DNA from: Mycobacterium sp. E1747
GTDB taxonomy: Bacteria; Actinomycetota; Actinomycetes; Mycobacteriales; Mycobacteriaceae
Assembly (NCBI RefSeq): GCF_001667775.1
Contig: NZ_LZJI01000183.1
Location: forward strand, 62,001-126,000
Length of the DNA stretch: 64,000 nt
Reading direction: 5' to 3'
Below are positions 32,338-41,712 of the stretch, piece by piece (position 1 is the first letter of the stretch; the number at the start of each line of letters is the position of its first letter). Both the position numbers and the translations under genes were made by a program. The notes under the pieces were generated by a model. It saw nothing but the letters and a program-made list of their open reading frames with translations, did not search any database and was not told the DNA's origin.

Positions 32338-33579
32338 GTGACGACGACACCAGACGGCAGGATCCGCCTCCCGGCCGACTTGGACGCCGTGACGGCGATC
32401 GGTGCCGAAGACCACTCCGAATTCGACAGCGCCGCCGTCGACCGCATCTGGGCTGCCGCCCGGCACTGGTACCGGGGCGGCTTCCACCCCGCCATCCAGC
32501 TGTGCATCCGCCGACACGGGCGCGTCGTGCTCAACCGCGCGATCGGCCACGGCTGGGGCAACGCCCCGAGCGACCCGCCCGACGCCGAGAAGATCCCCGT
32601 CACGCCCGACACGCCGTTCTGCGTGTACTCGGCGGCCAAGGGCATGGCGGCGACCGTCATCCACATGCTCGTGGAGCGCGGCGTCTTCTCGCTCGACGAC
32701 CGGGTGTGCGACTACATCCCCACGTTCACCAGTCACGGCAAGCACCGCATCACCATCCGGCACGTCATGACGCACAGCGCGGGACTGCCCTTCCCGACCG
32801 GCGCCAAGCCGGACGTCAAACGAGCCGACGACCACGAGTACGCACAGCAGAAGCTGGGCGAGCTGCGCCCGCTCTACCGGCCGGGACTGGTGCACATCTA
32901 TCACGCGCTGACGTGGGGCCCGCTGGTGCGTGAGCTCGTTTATGCGGCCACCGGCAAGGAGATTCGCGAAATCCTCGCCACCGAGATTCTCGACCCACTC
33001 GGCTTTCGCTGGACCAACTTCGGCGTCTCCCATGAAGACCTGCCGTTGGTCGCGCCGAGCCACGCAACGGGCCGCCCGTTGCCACCGGTGGTCGCCCAGA
33101 TCTTCCGCAAGGCGATCGGCGGAACCGTGCACGAGATGATTCCGATCACGAACACGCCGTTGTTTCTCACCACGATCATCCCGTCCTCCAACACGGTTTC
33201 GACCGCGCACGAGATGTCCCGGTTCGCCGAAATCTGGCGCCGCGGAGGCAATCTCGACGGGGTGCGGGTGATGAGCCCGGAGACGATGTACGGCGCCATC
33301 AGGCAATGCCGCCGACTGCGACCGGATTTCGCCGTCGGGTTGCAGCCCGCCCGGTGGGGCACCGGCTTCATCCTGGGAACCGACCGGTGGGGACCGTTCG
33401 GGCGCAACGCCCCCAACGCTTTCGGCAATCTCGGGCTGGTCAACATCGCGATCTGGGCCGACCCCGCCCGGGGTCTGGCGGCCGGCGTCGTCAGCAGCGG
33501 CAAACCCGGCCGTGACCCGGAAGCGAAGCGCTACACCGCCTTGATGGACACGATCACCGCCGAGATCCCCACCGATTGA
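32338..33579 (+). CDS. lipE: Serine hydrolase/esterase LipE
   Basis: The 413-residue enzyme has a class C beta-lactamase (EstB-like) fold. The nucleophile motif is SAAK at residues 98-101 (VYSAAKGMA), and the Tyr motif is YHALTWG. No signal peptide is visible. Mycobacterial LipE is classed as a carboxylesterase/lipase, and the SxxK-Tyr machinery fits that rather than drug resistance. The GTG start is leaderless. It is followed by a small gene after 29 nt. Equivalent to Rv3775. Confidence 0.88.
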   Translation: MTTTPDGRIRLPADLDAVTAIGAEDHSEFDSAAVDRIWAAARHWYRGGFHPAIQLCIRRHGRVVLNRAIGHGWGNAPSDPPDAEKIPVTPDTPFCVYSAAKGMAATVIHMLVERGVFSLDDRVCDYIPTFTSHGKHRITIRHVMTHSAGLPFPTGAKPDVKRADDHEYAQQKLGELRPLYRPGLVHIYHALTWGPLVRELVYAATGKEIREILATEILDPLGFRWTNFGVSHEDLPLVAPSHATGRPLPPVVAQIFRKAIGGTVHEMIPITNTPLFLTTIIPSSNTVSTAHEMSRFAEIWRRGGNLDGVRVMSPETMYGAIRQCRRLRPDFAVGLQPARWGTGFILGTDRWGPFGRNAPNAFGNLGLVNIAIWADPARGLAAGVVSSGKPGRDPEAKRYTALMDTITAEIPTD

Positions 33580-33608
33580 GGGGGCCCTCGGGTGGGAACA
33601 CTGCCCGC

Positions 33609-33800
33609 ATGGCTACCTACCGAGTGCTCAACCCGAAGGGCGACGTCGTCGCGACCAAGGACATCGAAAGCGCCGACAAAGCGCACGCGTGGTTCGCCGA
33701 CGAGGCGGTCGAGGGCAACGAACTGGGCTGGCGCCTGGAAGTCGAGGCCGACGGCGAGTGGCGCTTCTTCGACAACAGCGAAGGCGATCGCAGCTACTAG
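33609..33800 (+). CDS. Small conserved hypothetical protein, 63 residues
   Basis: The 63-residue acidic protein begins ATYRVLNPKGDVVATKDIES and ends FFDNSEGDRSY. It is Trp-containing, with no membrane segment, and looks like a small alpha/beta domain. I do not recognise the family. The ATG at 33609 is chosen because the preceding in-frame stretch is a poor N-terminus. It lies 37 nt upstream of the ribosome-hibernation-factor homologue, so the two could be co-expressed. Confidence 0.65.
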   Translation: MATYRVLNPKGDVVATKDIESADKAHAWFADEAVEGNELGWRLEVEADGEWRFFDNSEGDRSY

Positions 33801-33837
33801 TGTTTTGACTCCCGATCGGCGGGGCACCCGAAAAGGC

Positions 33838-34944
33838 ATGGACTCTGATCGCTTCCGCAAGTTGCTCGACGCCTCAGGCCCGTTCGCGTCGGTCTACTTC
33901 GACGACTCGCACGACACCCACGACGCCGAAGCTCAGCTCGAGCTCAAGTGGCGGGCGTTGAAGGAAGACCTCGAAAGGCACGGCGCCGCCGAGACGGTCA
34001 TCGACGAGATCGGACGCGCGGTGACAGACCTGCGTCCGCCGATCGGGCGCAGCGGCCGCGCCATCGTGGCCGGCGCCGAGGGCGTGCTGCTGAACGAACA
34101 CCTGCTGAGGTCGACGGCCCAACCGATCGTCCGGGTATCCGAATTGCCTTACATCGTCCCAATCGTCGAACACGGCTTTGACCACTCGGACTACCTGGTG
34201 GTGGAGGTCGACCACACGGGCGCAGACATCACCCGCCGGGTCGGTGGCGCGCTGCACTCGGAGACCGTCGACGGTGGCGGGTTCCCCGTCCACCACGCCG
34301 CGGGCGCCGAAACGGCCGGCTACGGCGACCCGCAACTGCGCAGCGACGAAGCCGCCCGCAAGAACATGCGCGCGGTCGCAGACCGGATCGCGGAGCTCGT
34401 CGATGCGGCGAACATCGACCTCGTCTTCGTTGTCGGCGAGGTCCGGTCGCGCTCGGACCTGCTCGCCGAACTGCCGGAGCGGATCACCGAACTGGTCGAC
34501 GAGCTCAACGTCGGGGCGCGCCACAGCGGACACGACGCCGAAGAGTTGCAGCGCGCCATCGAGGCCGGCTTCCTGCGCCGGCATCTGAACGTGATCGACT
34601 CTGCCGCAGCGCGTTTCACCGCCGAGGTGGGCCGGCAATCCGGGCTGGCCGCCGAGGGACTGGACGCGGTGTGCTCGGCCCTGCGCCAGGGCGCGGTGGA
34701 CACGTTGATCATCGGCGACCTCGGTGACGCCACCGTCGTCGCCGACGCCGAACTGACGACGGTGGCCCCCAACGAGAATGTGTTGTCGGAACAGGGCGCG
34801 GCCCCGGCCAAGACGCTGCGGGCCGACGAGGCGCTGCCGCAATTCGCGATTTCGGTCGGGGCGGCGCTGGTGCGCACCGACGAGCGGATCGCCCCCGCCG
34901 ACGGTGTGGGTGCGCTGCTGCGCTACGCGCCGACGCTGCACTGA
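33838..34944 (+). CDS. Rv2629/Balon-family ribosome hibernation factor homologue
   Basis: The 368-residue protein is clearly homologous to M. tuberculosis Rv2629, a DosR-regulon protein now recognised as the mycobacterial form of Balon, an aeRF1-like factor that occupies the ribosomal A site during dormancy. Shared landmarks are GPFASVYFDDSHDT, VEVDHTGAD, FVVGEVRSRSDLL and ALVRTDERIAPADGVGALLRY. The eRF1-type fold has three domains; no GGQ is visible, as expected for a non-releasing homologue. Because the ortholog of Rv2629 lies elsewhere in M. tuberculosis, this is a paralogue or relocated copy. It is followed by tRNA-Ser(TGA). Confidence 0.85.
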   Translation: MDSDRFRKLLDASGPFASVYFDDSHDTHDAEAQLELKWRALKEDLERHGAAETVIDEIGRAVTDLRPPIGRSGRAIVAGAEGVLLNEHLLRSTAQPIVRVSELPYIVPIVEHGFDHSDYLVVEVDHTGADITRRVGGALHSETVDGGGFPVHHAAGAETAGYGDPQLRSDEAARKNMRAVADRIAELVDAANIDLVFVVGEVRSRSDLLAELPERITELVDELNVGARHSGHDAEELQRAIEAGFLRRHLNVIDSAAARFTAEVGRQSGLAAEGLDAVCSALRQGAVDTLIIGDLGDATVVADAELTTVAPNENVLSEQGAAPAKTLRADEALPQFAISVGAALVRTDERIAPADGVGALLRYAPTLH

Positions 34945-34949
34945 GAGTG

Positions 34950-35036
34950 CGGTGGCGGAGGGATTTGAACCCCCGGACGGTGTTAGCCGTCTCTCGCTTT
35001 CAAGGCGAGTGCATTAGGCCGCTCTGCCACGCCACC
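34950..35036 (-). tRNA. serU: tRNA-Ser(TGA)
   Basis: The minus strand gives a class II cloverleaf with acceptor GGTGGCG/CGCCACC, discriminator G, anticodon loop CTTGAAA with anticodon TGA, and a long variable arm. No CCA is encoded, unlike the two other serine tRNAs here. It shares the acceptor and T-arm with tRNA-Ser(CGA) at 2680. Confidence 0.93.
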
Positions 35037-35060
35037 GCTGCTAAGGGTAACGGGGGTCGG

Positions 35061-35066
35061 TAGCGT
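35061..35066 (+). promoter_or_regulatory. -10 element of the quinone oxidoreductase gene
   Basis: TAGCGT lies 7 nt before the ATG at 35074. This supports that start over a GTG at 35065. Confidence 0.5.
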
Positions 35067-35073
35067 GGCCACC

Positions 35074-36042
35074 ATGCGCGCCATCGTCGCCGAATCCCCC
35101 GATCAGCTTTCCTGGCAAGAGGTGCCCGACGTGTCGGCCGGCCCCGGCGAGGTGCTGATCAAGGTCGCGGCGGCCGGTGTGAACCGGGCCGACGTGCTGC
35201 AGGCCGCGGGCAAGTATCCGCCGCCGGCGGGCGCGAGCCAAATCATCGGCATGGAGGTGTCCGGCGTCGTCGCCGCAACCGACGACGACGTGACGGGTTG
35301 GTCGGCGGGACAAGAGGTTTGCGCGCTGTTGGCCGGCGGTGGATACGCCGAATACGTCGCCGTGCCCGCCGGGCAGGTGATGCCGATTCCGGACGGCGTC
35401 GATCTGATCGACGCCGCCGGGCTGCCGGAGGTGGCCTGCACGGTGTGGTCGAACCTGGTGCTGACCGCGCACCTGGGCAAGGGGCAGCTGCTGCTGGTGC
35501 ACGGCGGGGCGAGCGGCATCGGGAGCCACGCGATTCAGATCGCGCGGGCGCTGGGCGCACGGGTGGCCGTGACGGCCGGCTCTTCGGAAAAGCTGGAATT
35601 CTGCCGCGAGCTGGGCGCCGAGATCACGATCAACTACCGCGACGAGGACTTCGTCGAACGGCTGCGGGAAAGCGGCGGCGCCGACGTGATTTTCGACATC
35701 ATGGGCGCCGCCTACCTGGACCGCAACATCGACGCCCTGGCCACCGACGGGCAGCTGGTCATCATCGGCATGCAGGGCGGCATCAAGGGCGAGCTCAACA
35801 TCGGCAAGCTCTTGACGAAGCGCGCCCGGGTCATCGGCACCACGCTGCGCGCCCGGCCGGTCACTGGGCCCAACAGCAAGACGGAGATCGTGCAGGCGGT
35901 GATCGGGTCGGTGTGGCCGATGATCGCCGAGGGCCGCGTCCGACCGATCATCGGTGCCCGCCTGCCCATCCAGCAGGCCGGTGAGGCGCATCAACTGCTG
36001 ACCGCGAGCAAGGTGACCGGGAAGGTCGTGCTGACGGTTTAG
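35074..36042 (+). CDS. NAD(P)H-quinone oxidoreductase, MDR family
   Basis: The 322-residue zinc-independent MDR enzyme resembles zeta-crystallin and PIG3: AAGVNRADVLQAAGKYPPP in the catalytic domain and VHGGASGIGSHAIQIARALG as the NADPH site. It probably reduces quinones with NADPH. It is equivalent to Rv3777. The ATG at 35074 is set by the leaderless promoter. It is convergent with the aminotransferase-like gene after 94 bp. Confidence 0.87.
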   Translation: MRAIVAESPDQLSWQEVPDVSAGPGEVLIKVAAAGVNRADVLQAAGKYPPPAGASQIIGMEVSGVVAATDDDVTGWSAGQEVCALLAGGGYAEYVAVPAGQVMPIPDGVDLIDAAGLPEVACTVWSNLVLTAHLGKGQLLLVHGGASGIGSHAIQIARALGARVAVTAGSSEKLEFCRELGAEITINYRDEDFVERLRESGGADVIFDIMGAAYLDRNIDALATDGQLVIIGMQGGIKGELNIGKLLTKRARVIGTTLRARPVTGPNSKTEIVQAVIGSVWPMIAEGRVRPIIGARLPIQQAGEAHQLLTASKVTGKVVLTV

Positions 36043-36136
36043 CGAAGCTACGCGGGCGTAAGCGGGCTGCGCTTTGTGGCCGGGACTTTCGCCGTGGGAT
36101 TACGCTCGCGGATCCAAGGCCGGTCGCCGGCATAGG

Positions 36137-37333
36137 TCAGCCCAACGATGCGAGCGCCCGCACCAACTGGTCGACCTCGCCGGTCGTCGAGTAGTGCGCC
36201 AGCCCGATGGTGACGGCGCCGCCGACGTCGTTGACGCCCAGCACGTCGAGCGCGCGGGAGTTCTCGCACGTGACGGCCAGAATCCCGTTGTCGGCCAACC
36301 GCTGCACCACCCGCTCGGCGGGCACGCCGTTCAGGGCGAAGCTGAGCACGGGTATCCGCACCTCCGGACGGCCGATCACCATGACCAGCGGCAGCGAACG
36401 CAGCGCCACCATCAGGTAATCGAAGATCCGGTTCATGTACAAACCGGCCGATTGCATCGACACCGACAGGCGCTCGCGCCGGCCGCCGCGGGCGGACTCG
36501 TCAAGCGCCGCCAGATACTCGATGCTGGCGACCACCCCGGCGAGCAGACCGAACTGGTGCGCGCCGATCTCGAGCCGCGCCGCGCCGGTGGCCTTGGGGT
36601 CGGTCGAGATGGAGCCGAATGAATTGAGCAGCGCGGGATCGCGGAACACCACCGCGCCGATCGGCGGGCCGCCCCAGGCCAGGGCGTTCACCGCGACCAC
36701 GTCGGCGTCGGTTTCCTTCACGTCGAGCAACCGGTAGGGCGCCGCCGCGGAATGGTCGACCACGACCAGCCCGCCGACGTCGTGCACCAGCTTGGTCATC
36801 GCCCGCAGGTCGGTGACCGTGCCCAGCGCGGCGGACGCCGAGGCGACGGCCACCAGCCGGGTCGACTTCCCGATCAGGCCCTCCCACTGCCAGGTCGGCA
36901 GCTCGCCGGTCTCGATGTCGATCTCGGCCCACTTCACCTTGGCGCCGTAGCGGTGCGCCGCCCGCAGCCACGGGGCGATGTTCGCTTCGTCGTCCAGGCG
37001 GCTGACGATCACCTCGTAGCCCAGCCCGGCCCGTGATGACGACGCCTCGGCCAGCGCCGACAGCAGGATCGCGCGGTCGGCCCCGAGCACCACACCCGCG
37101 GGGTCCACGTTGAACAGGTCGGCCACCGCCGCGCGCGCCGCCTCCAAGATGGCGGCGCTGCGCTGCGCCGACGGGTGCGCGCCCACCGTGGTGACGCTGG
37201 ACCGCCGGAAGGCGGTGGAAACGGTGGTCGCGACGGAATCGGGGATGAGCATCCCGGTCGGCGCGTCGAAGTGCACCCACCCGTCACCCAGCGACGGATG
37301 CAGTCCGCGCACCCGGGCGACGTCGTAAGCCAT
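36137..37333 (-). CDS. Cysteine desulfurase-like class V aminotransferase homologue
   Basis: The 398-residue protein has the SufS/Csd-like fold: [11 protein letters not shown] carries the PLP-pyridine Asp, and the domain order is intact. At the place where the PLP-binding Lys normally sits (the HK motif) it reads [19 protein letters not shown], with no Lys, so it may not form an internal aldimine. The annotated cysteine desulfurase activity is therefore doubtful. The ATG at 37333 has TAAGGT 7 nt upstream on the minus strand. Equivalent to Rv3778c; divergent from the mannosyltransferase-type gene. Confidence 0.85.
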   Translation of the reverse strand: MAYDVARVRGLHPSLGDGWVHFDAPTGMLIPDSVATTVSTAFRRSSVTTVGAHPSAQRSAAILEAARAAVADLFNVDPAGVVLGADRAILLSALAEASSSRAGLGYEVIVSRLDDEANIAPWLRAAHRYGAKVKWAEIDIETGELPTWQWEGLIGKSTRLVAVASASAALGTVTDLRAMTKLVHDVGGLVVVDHSAAAPYRLLDVKETDADVVAVNALAWGGPPIGAVVFRDPALLNSFGSISTDPKATGAARLEIGAHQFGLLAGVVASIEYLAALDESARGGRRERLSVSMQSAGLYMNRIFDYLMVALRSLPLVMVIGRPEVRIPVLSFALNGVPAERVVQRLADNGILAVTCENSRALDVLGVNDVGGAVTIGLAHYSTTGEVDQLVRALASLG

Positions 37334-37340
37334 GCCAGCC

Positions 37341-37346
37341 ACCTTA
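37341..37346 (-). promoter_or_regulatory. -10 element for the aminotransferase-like gene
   Basis: The minus strand reads TAAGGT, 7 nt before the ATG at 37333, predicting a leaderless transcript. Confidence 0.5.
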
Positions 37347-37462
37347 GAGCTTGCGCATTTCCGCGAAATTGTGACCGTAGCGGGTGCCTTGAAAGGGTCC
37401 AAGCCGTTCCGGCCAACCGGTGGCTTCCCGAGGCAGGACACCCGGCCAGCCATACTAGTCGA

Positions 37463-39439
37463 GTGGGGCTTTGGTTCGGAACGCTGATCGCATTGTTCTT
37501 GCTGATAGCCCCCGGATCGATCATCGCGCGAATCAGTCAGCTGAGTTGGCCCATCGCGGTCGCGGTTGGCCCGGCGCTGACCTACGGCGCGGTCGCGCTG
37601 GCGATCATCCCGTTCGGCGCCCTCGGAATCCCTTGGAACGGCTGGACCGCGTTGGCCACGCTGGTCGCCGTGTGCCTGGTGATGGTCGTGCTGCAGCTGC
37701 TGCTCGGCCGCTACCGCGACACCGAGGCCGAAGCCCGCGGGATCGGCCGCTGGCCCGCGCTGACGGTGGCGGCCGGGGTGCTGCTCGGGGCGCTGCTGGT
37801 CATGTGGGCGGCATATCGCGGTCTGGCCGCCCACTGGCAGACCATCCCCAGCACCTGGGACGCCGTTTGGCACGCCAACGAGATCCGGTTCATCCTCGAC
37901 ACCGGCCAGGCATCGTCCACGCACATGGGTGAGCTGCGCAACGTCGAAACGCACCAGACGCTGTACTACCCCTCGGTGTTTCACGCCTTGGCCGCGGTGT
38001 TCTGTCAACTCACCGGAGCCGCGCCGACCACCGGCTACACGCTGAGCTCGGTGGCCGCCTCGGTCTGGCTCTTCCCGACCAGCGCGGCGATGCTGACCTG
38101 GAAGCTGCTGCGCCCCCATTGGGCGGAATGGCGCACCGCCGGCGCGGCCGCCACCGCCGCCGCGTTGTCGGTGTCGTTCACCGCCCTGCCCTACGTCGAG
38201 TTCGGCGTCGCCGCGATGCCCAACCTGGCCGCCTACGGGGTCGCCGTCCCGACGTTCACGCTGATCGCCTCGGCGCTGCGCCACCGCGACCGCATCCCGC
38301 TGGCGGTGCTCGCCTTCGTTGGGCTGATGTCCGTCCACCTGACCGGCGGGTTCATCGTCGTCCTGTTCCTGGCCGCCTGGTGGCTGCTGGATGTGTTGTG
38401 GCATCCGGTGCGCGGGCGACTTCCCGACGCGGTGACGCTCGCCGGCGTCACCGTCGCGACCGGGCTGATCCTGCTGCCGCAGTTCATCAGCGTCCGCCAG
38501 CAGGAAGACATCATCGCCGGACACTCCTTCCTGACCCACCTCAGCAAGAAGCGCGGGCTGTTCGACGCCGTCTTCCAGCATTCGCGGCACCTCAACGACT
38601 TCCCCTACCAATACGGACTCATGGCGCTGGCCATCGCCGGCGGCCTGGTCTTCGCCTACAAGAAGATCTGGTGGCCGCTCGCGGTCTGGCTGCTGCTCGT
38701 GCTCGTCAACCTCGACGCGGGCACACCGCTCGGCGGGCCGCTCGGCGCCCTGGCTGGCGCGTTCGGCGAGTTCTTCTACAAGGATCCGCGCCGGATCGCG
38801 GCCGCGATCACCCTGCTGCTAATGCCGATGGCGGGGCTCGCCCTCTTCCTGGTGGTGACGGTGGTGGTTGCTGCGGCCAAGCGGGTCGCCGACCGCGGGT
38901 TCAAGCCCCTGCCCGCGCGGGCCTGGACCGCGGCCACGGCCATCCTGCTGCTGGTGACGACGGTCTTCACCGCGCGGCACTACTTCTATCGGCACCTGGT
39001 CCTGTTCGGCGACAAGTACGACTCGGTGATGATCGACCAACGCGACCTGATGGCCATGGCGTACCTGGCCACGCTGCCCGGGGCGCACACCACCGTGATC
39101 GGCAACGCCAACACCGACGGCACGGCCTGGATGTACGCCGTCGCCGACCTGCACCCGCTGTGGACCCACTACGACTACCCGCAGCAGATGGGCCCAGGCC
39201 CCAACCGGTACATCTTCTGGGCCGGCGCCCGCAAAGGCGACGCCGATCCGCGGGTCGTCGAGGCGATTAAAGCGCTCAATATCCGGTACATCTACACCAG
39301 CACGCCGACGGTCCGGGGCTTCGCCGTACCCGACGGGCTAGTCTCACTGGATAAATCGAAGTCGTGGGCGCTGATCTACGACAACGGTGGAGCCCGAATC
39401 TACGAATGGCGCGGAATCGGCGCGGCGCCGCACTCTTAG
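37463..39439 (+). CDS. Polytopic membrane protein of polyprenyl-phosphomannose synthesis (Rv3779-type)
   Basis: The 658-residue integral membrane protein has about a dozen hydrophobic helices and a soluble C-terminal region ([13 protein letters not shown]), a GT-C-like layout. Rv3779 has been linked to polyprenyl-phosphomannose synthesis for mycobacterial mannosides. The GTG start at 37463 gives an immediate membrane helix ([16 protein letters not shown]), and CATACT lies 6 nt upstream. Bpa follows 21 nt downstream, so the block 37463-42539 may be one operon with the galactan genes. Confidence 0.85.
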   Translation: MGLWFGTLIALFLLIAPGSIIARISQLSWPIAVAVGPALTYGAVALAIIPFGALGIPWNGWTALATLVAVCLVMVVLQLLLGRYRDTEAEARGIGRWPALTVAAGVLLGALLVMWAAYRGLAAHWQTIPSTWDAVWHANEIRFILDTGQASSTHMGELRNVETHQTLYYPSVFHALAAVFCQLTGAAPTTGYTLSSVAASVWLFPTSAAMLTWKLLRPHWAEWRTAGAAATAAALSVSFTALPYVEFGVAAMPNLAAYGVAVPTFTLIASALRHRDRIPLAVLAFVGLMSVHLTGGFIVVLFLAAWWLLDVLWHPVRGRLPDAVTLAGVTVATGLILLPQFISVRQQEDIIAGHSFLTHLSKKRGLFDAVFQHSRHLNDFPYQYGLMALAIAGGLVFAYKKIWWPLAVWLLLVLVNLDAGTPLGGPLGALAGAFGEFFYKDPRRIAAAITLLLMPMAGLALFLVVTVVVAAAKRVADRGFKPLPARAWTAATAILLLVTTVFTARHYFYRHLVLFGDKYDSVMIDQRDLMAMAYLATLPGAHTTVIGNANTDGTAWMYAVADLHPLWTHYDYPQQMGPGPNRYIFWAGARKGDADPRVVEAIKALNIRYIYTSTPTVRGFAVPDGLVSLDKSKSWALIYDNGGARIYEWRGIGAAPHS

Positions 39440-39460
39440 TCCGCAAAGGATGGTGAAGGT

Positions 39461-39967
39461 TTGAGTACCCGCAACGACGACGATGGCATCGAGATCATCG
39501 GCGGCGTCGACCCGCGGATCACGGCGGTGGCGGACGACGACTCCGACGAGCGCTCCCTGACCGACCTGGTTGAGCAACCCGCCAAGGTGATGCGCATCGG
39601 GACGATGATCAAGCAACTGCTCGAGGAGGTGCGCGCCGCACCGCTCGACGAGGCCAGCCGCAACCGCCTGCGCGAGATCCACGCGACCAGCATCCGCGAG
39701 CTGGAAGAGGGCCTGGCGCCGGAACTGCGCGAGGAGCTGAACCGCCTCACCCTGCCGTTCAACGAGGACACGGCGCCTTCGGACGCCGAATTGCGGATCG
39801 CCCAGGCCCAGTTGGTCGGCTGGCTGGAGGGGTTGTTCCACGGCATCCAGACCGCGCTGTTCGCTCAGCAGATGGCCGCCCGAGCCCAGCTGGAGAACAT
39901 GCGTCAGGGCGCGTTGCCCCCCGGCGTCGGCAAGCCGGGCGCGTCCGGACACGGTCAGTACCTCTAA
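39461..39967 (+). CDS. bpa: Bacterial proteasome activator Bpa (PafE)
   Basis: The 168-residue protein matches Rv3780, which forms a dodecameric ring on the 20S proteasome and feeds it unfolded proteins without ATP. The last four residues are GQYL, the motif that docks into the alpha-ring pockets. The acidic N-terminus and helical core are as in the family. TTG is the start, with AAAGGATGG upstream. It sits just before wzt, so proteasome activation is expressed next to galactan export; I see no sequence reason for that link. Confidence 0.9.
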   Translation: MSTRNDDDGIEIIGGVDPRITAVADDDSDERSLTDLVEQPAKVMRIGTMIKQLLEEVRAAPLDEASRNRLREIHATSIRELEEGLAPELREELNRLTLPFNEDTAPSDAELRIAQAQLVGWLEGLFHGIQTALFAQQMAARAQLENMRQGALPPGVGKPGASGHGQYL

Positions 39968-39977
39968 GCGAAGCACG

Positions 39978-40805
39978 GTGGCGGGTCCTCACATCGAGAC
40001 GCACAACGCGTGGGTGGAATTCCCCATTTTCGACGCGAAGTCGCGCTCCCTGAAGAAAGCCTTCCTGGGCAAGGCGGGCGGCACCATCGGCCGCAACAGC
40101 TCCAACGTGGTCGTCGTCGAGGCGCTGCGCGACATCACCATGTCGCTGGAGCTAGGTGACCGCGTCGGCCTGGTTGGCCACAACGGCGCGGGGAAATCGA
40201 CTCTGCTGCGGCTGCTTTCGGGCATCTATGAACCCACCCGCGGCTGGGCGAAGGTCACCGGCCGCGTCGCGCCCATCTTCGATCTGGGTGTCGGCATGGA
40301 CCCCGAGATCTCGGGCTACGAGAACATCATCATCCGCGGGCTGTTCCTGGGGCAGACACGCAAGCAGATGATGGCCAAGGTGGACGAGATCGCCGAGTTC
40401 ACCGAGCTGGGCGATTACCTGTCGATGCCGCTGCGCACGTACTCCACCGGGATGCGGGTGCGGCTGGCCATGGGCGTGGTCACCAGCATCGACCCCGAAA
40501 TCCTGTTACTGGACGAGGGTTTGGGCGCGGTCGACGCCGACTTCATGAAGAAGGCCCAGTCCAGGCTGCAAAGCCTGGTGGAGCGGTCCGGAATCCTGGT
40601 GTTCGCCAGCCATTCCAACGAATTCCTCGCCCGGCTGTGCAAGACGGCGATGTGGATCGACCACGGCGTGATCCGCATGTCCGGCGGCATCGAAGACGTG
40701 GTGCGCGCCTACGAAGGGGAGGACGCGGCCCGGCACGTGCGCGAGGTGCTCGCCGAGACGGCCGCAGACAATCCCCTGGCCCAAAGAGCATCCGGGGATG
40801 AGTGA
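39978..40805 (+). CDS. wzt: Galactan exporter ATP-binding protein Wzt
   Basis: The 275-residue ABC ATPase has Walker A GHNGAGKST, the signature region YSTGMRVRLAMG (an STGM form typical of Wzt/TagH-type exporters), and Walker B ILLLDEG. With Wzm it exports the lipid-linked galactan precursor of arabinogalactan. There is no C-terminal O-antigen-type binding domain, as in other mycobacterial copies. It overlaps glfT1 by 8 nt. Equivalent to Rv3781 (older name rfbE). Confidence 0.9.
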   Translation: MAGPHIETHNAWVEFPIFDAKSRSLKKAFLGKAGGTIGRNSSNVVVVEALRDITMSLELGDRVGLVGHNGAGKSTLLRLLSGIYEPTRGWAKVTGRVAPIFDLGVGMDPEISGYENIIIRGLFLGQTRKQMMAKVDEIAEFTELGDYLSMPLRTYSTGMRVRLAMGVVTSIDPEILLLDEGLGAVDADFMKKAQSRLQSLVERSGILVFASHSNEFLARLCKTAMWIDHGVIRMSGGIEDVVRAYEGEDAARHVREVLAETAADNPLAQRASGDE

Positions 40806-41712
40806 CTCCGTCGTCGCCGTCGTCGTCACCCACCGGCGCCCCGACGAACTGGCCAAGTCGCTGGGCGCCCTGAGCAGCCAAACCCGGGTGCCCGACCATC
40901 TCATCGTCGTCGACAATGACGGGTGCGGTGACGGCCGGGTCCGCGACCTGGTGACCGGCCAGCCGATCCCGGCCACCTACCTGCCCTCCCGCCGAAACCT
41001 CGGCGGCGCAGGCGGTTTCGCGCTTGGCATGCTGCACGCGCTGGCGCAGGGGGCCGACTGGGTCTGGCTGGCCGACGACGACGGGCGGCCGCAGGACTCG
41101 CACGTGCTGGCCACCCTGCTAGCGTGTGCCGAAAAGCACGCCCTGGCCGAGGTGTCACCAATGGTGTGCAACCTCGACGACCCGGAGCGGCTGGCGTTTC
41201 CACTGCGCCGCGGACTGGTATGGCGCAGGCTGGCAAGCGAATTGCGCACCGAGGCCGGACAGGACCTGCTACCCGGGATCGCGTCGCTGTTCAACGGCGC
41301 GTTGTTCCGGGCGGCCACCCTCGAGGCGATCGGTGTTCCCGACTTGCGGCTGTTCATCCGCGGCGACGAAGTCGAGATGCACCGGCGGCTGGTGCGGTCG
41401 GGCCTGGCGTTCGGCACCTGCCTGGACGCGATCTACCTGCACCCCTGCGGCTCGGCGGAATTCCGGCCAATCTTGGGCGGCCGCATGCACACCCAATATC
41501 CCGACGACCCCACCAAGCGGTTCTACACCTACCGCAACCGCGGCTACCTGCTGTCGCAGCCGGGCCTGCGCAAGCTGCAGCTTCAGGAGTGGGTTCGATT
41601 CGGGTGGTATTTCCTGGTGACCCGCCGCGACCCCAAGGGCCTGGCCGAGTGGATTCGGTTGCGCCGCTTGGGCCGCCGCGAGCAGTTCGGCACGCCTGGA
41701 GGAAACAAATGA
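40798..41712 (+). CDS. glfT1: Galactofuranosyltransferase GlfT1
   Basis: The 304-residue GT2 enzyme adds the first galactofuranose residues to the lipid-linked Rha-GlcNAc primer. It has VVDNDGCGDG and the metal-binding DDD at residues 93-95 (VWLADDDGRPQ), and LFIRGDEVEMHRR near the acceptor site. It is cytoplasmic, at the membrane. ATG overlaps the wzt end, and its stop overlaps the wzm start, giving a tightly coupled wzt-glfT1-wzm unit. Equivalent to Rv3782. Confidence 0.93.
   Translation: MSDSVVAVVVTHRRPDELAKSLGALSSQTRVPDHLIVVDNDGCGDGRVRDLVTGQPIPATYLPSRRNLGGAGGFALGMLHALAQGADWVWLADDDGRPQDSHVLATLLACAEKHALAEVSPMVCNLDDPERLAFPLRRGLVWRRLASELRTEAGQDLLPGIASLFNGALFRAATLEAIGVPDLRLFIRGDEVEMHRRLVRSGLAFGTCLDAIYLHPCGSAEFRPILGGRMHTQYPDDPTKRFYTYRNRGYLLSQPGLRKLQLQEWVRFGWYFLVTRRDPKGLAEWIRLRRLGRREQFGTPGGNK

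Noticed and set aside
37334..38611. Long upstream extension of the aminotransferase-like protein
   Set aside because: The extra N-terminus overlaps the certain gene at 37463 on the other strand and has no domain; a leaderless promoter sits at the short start.
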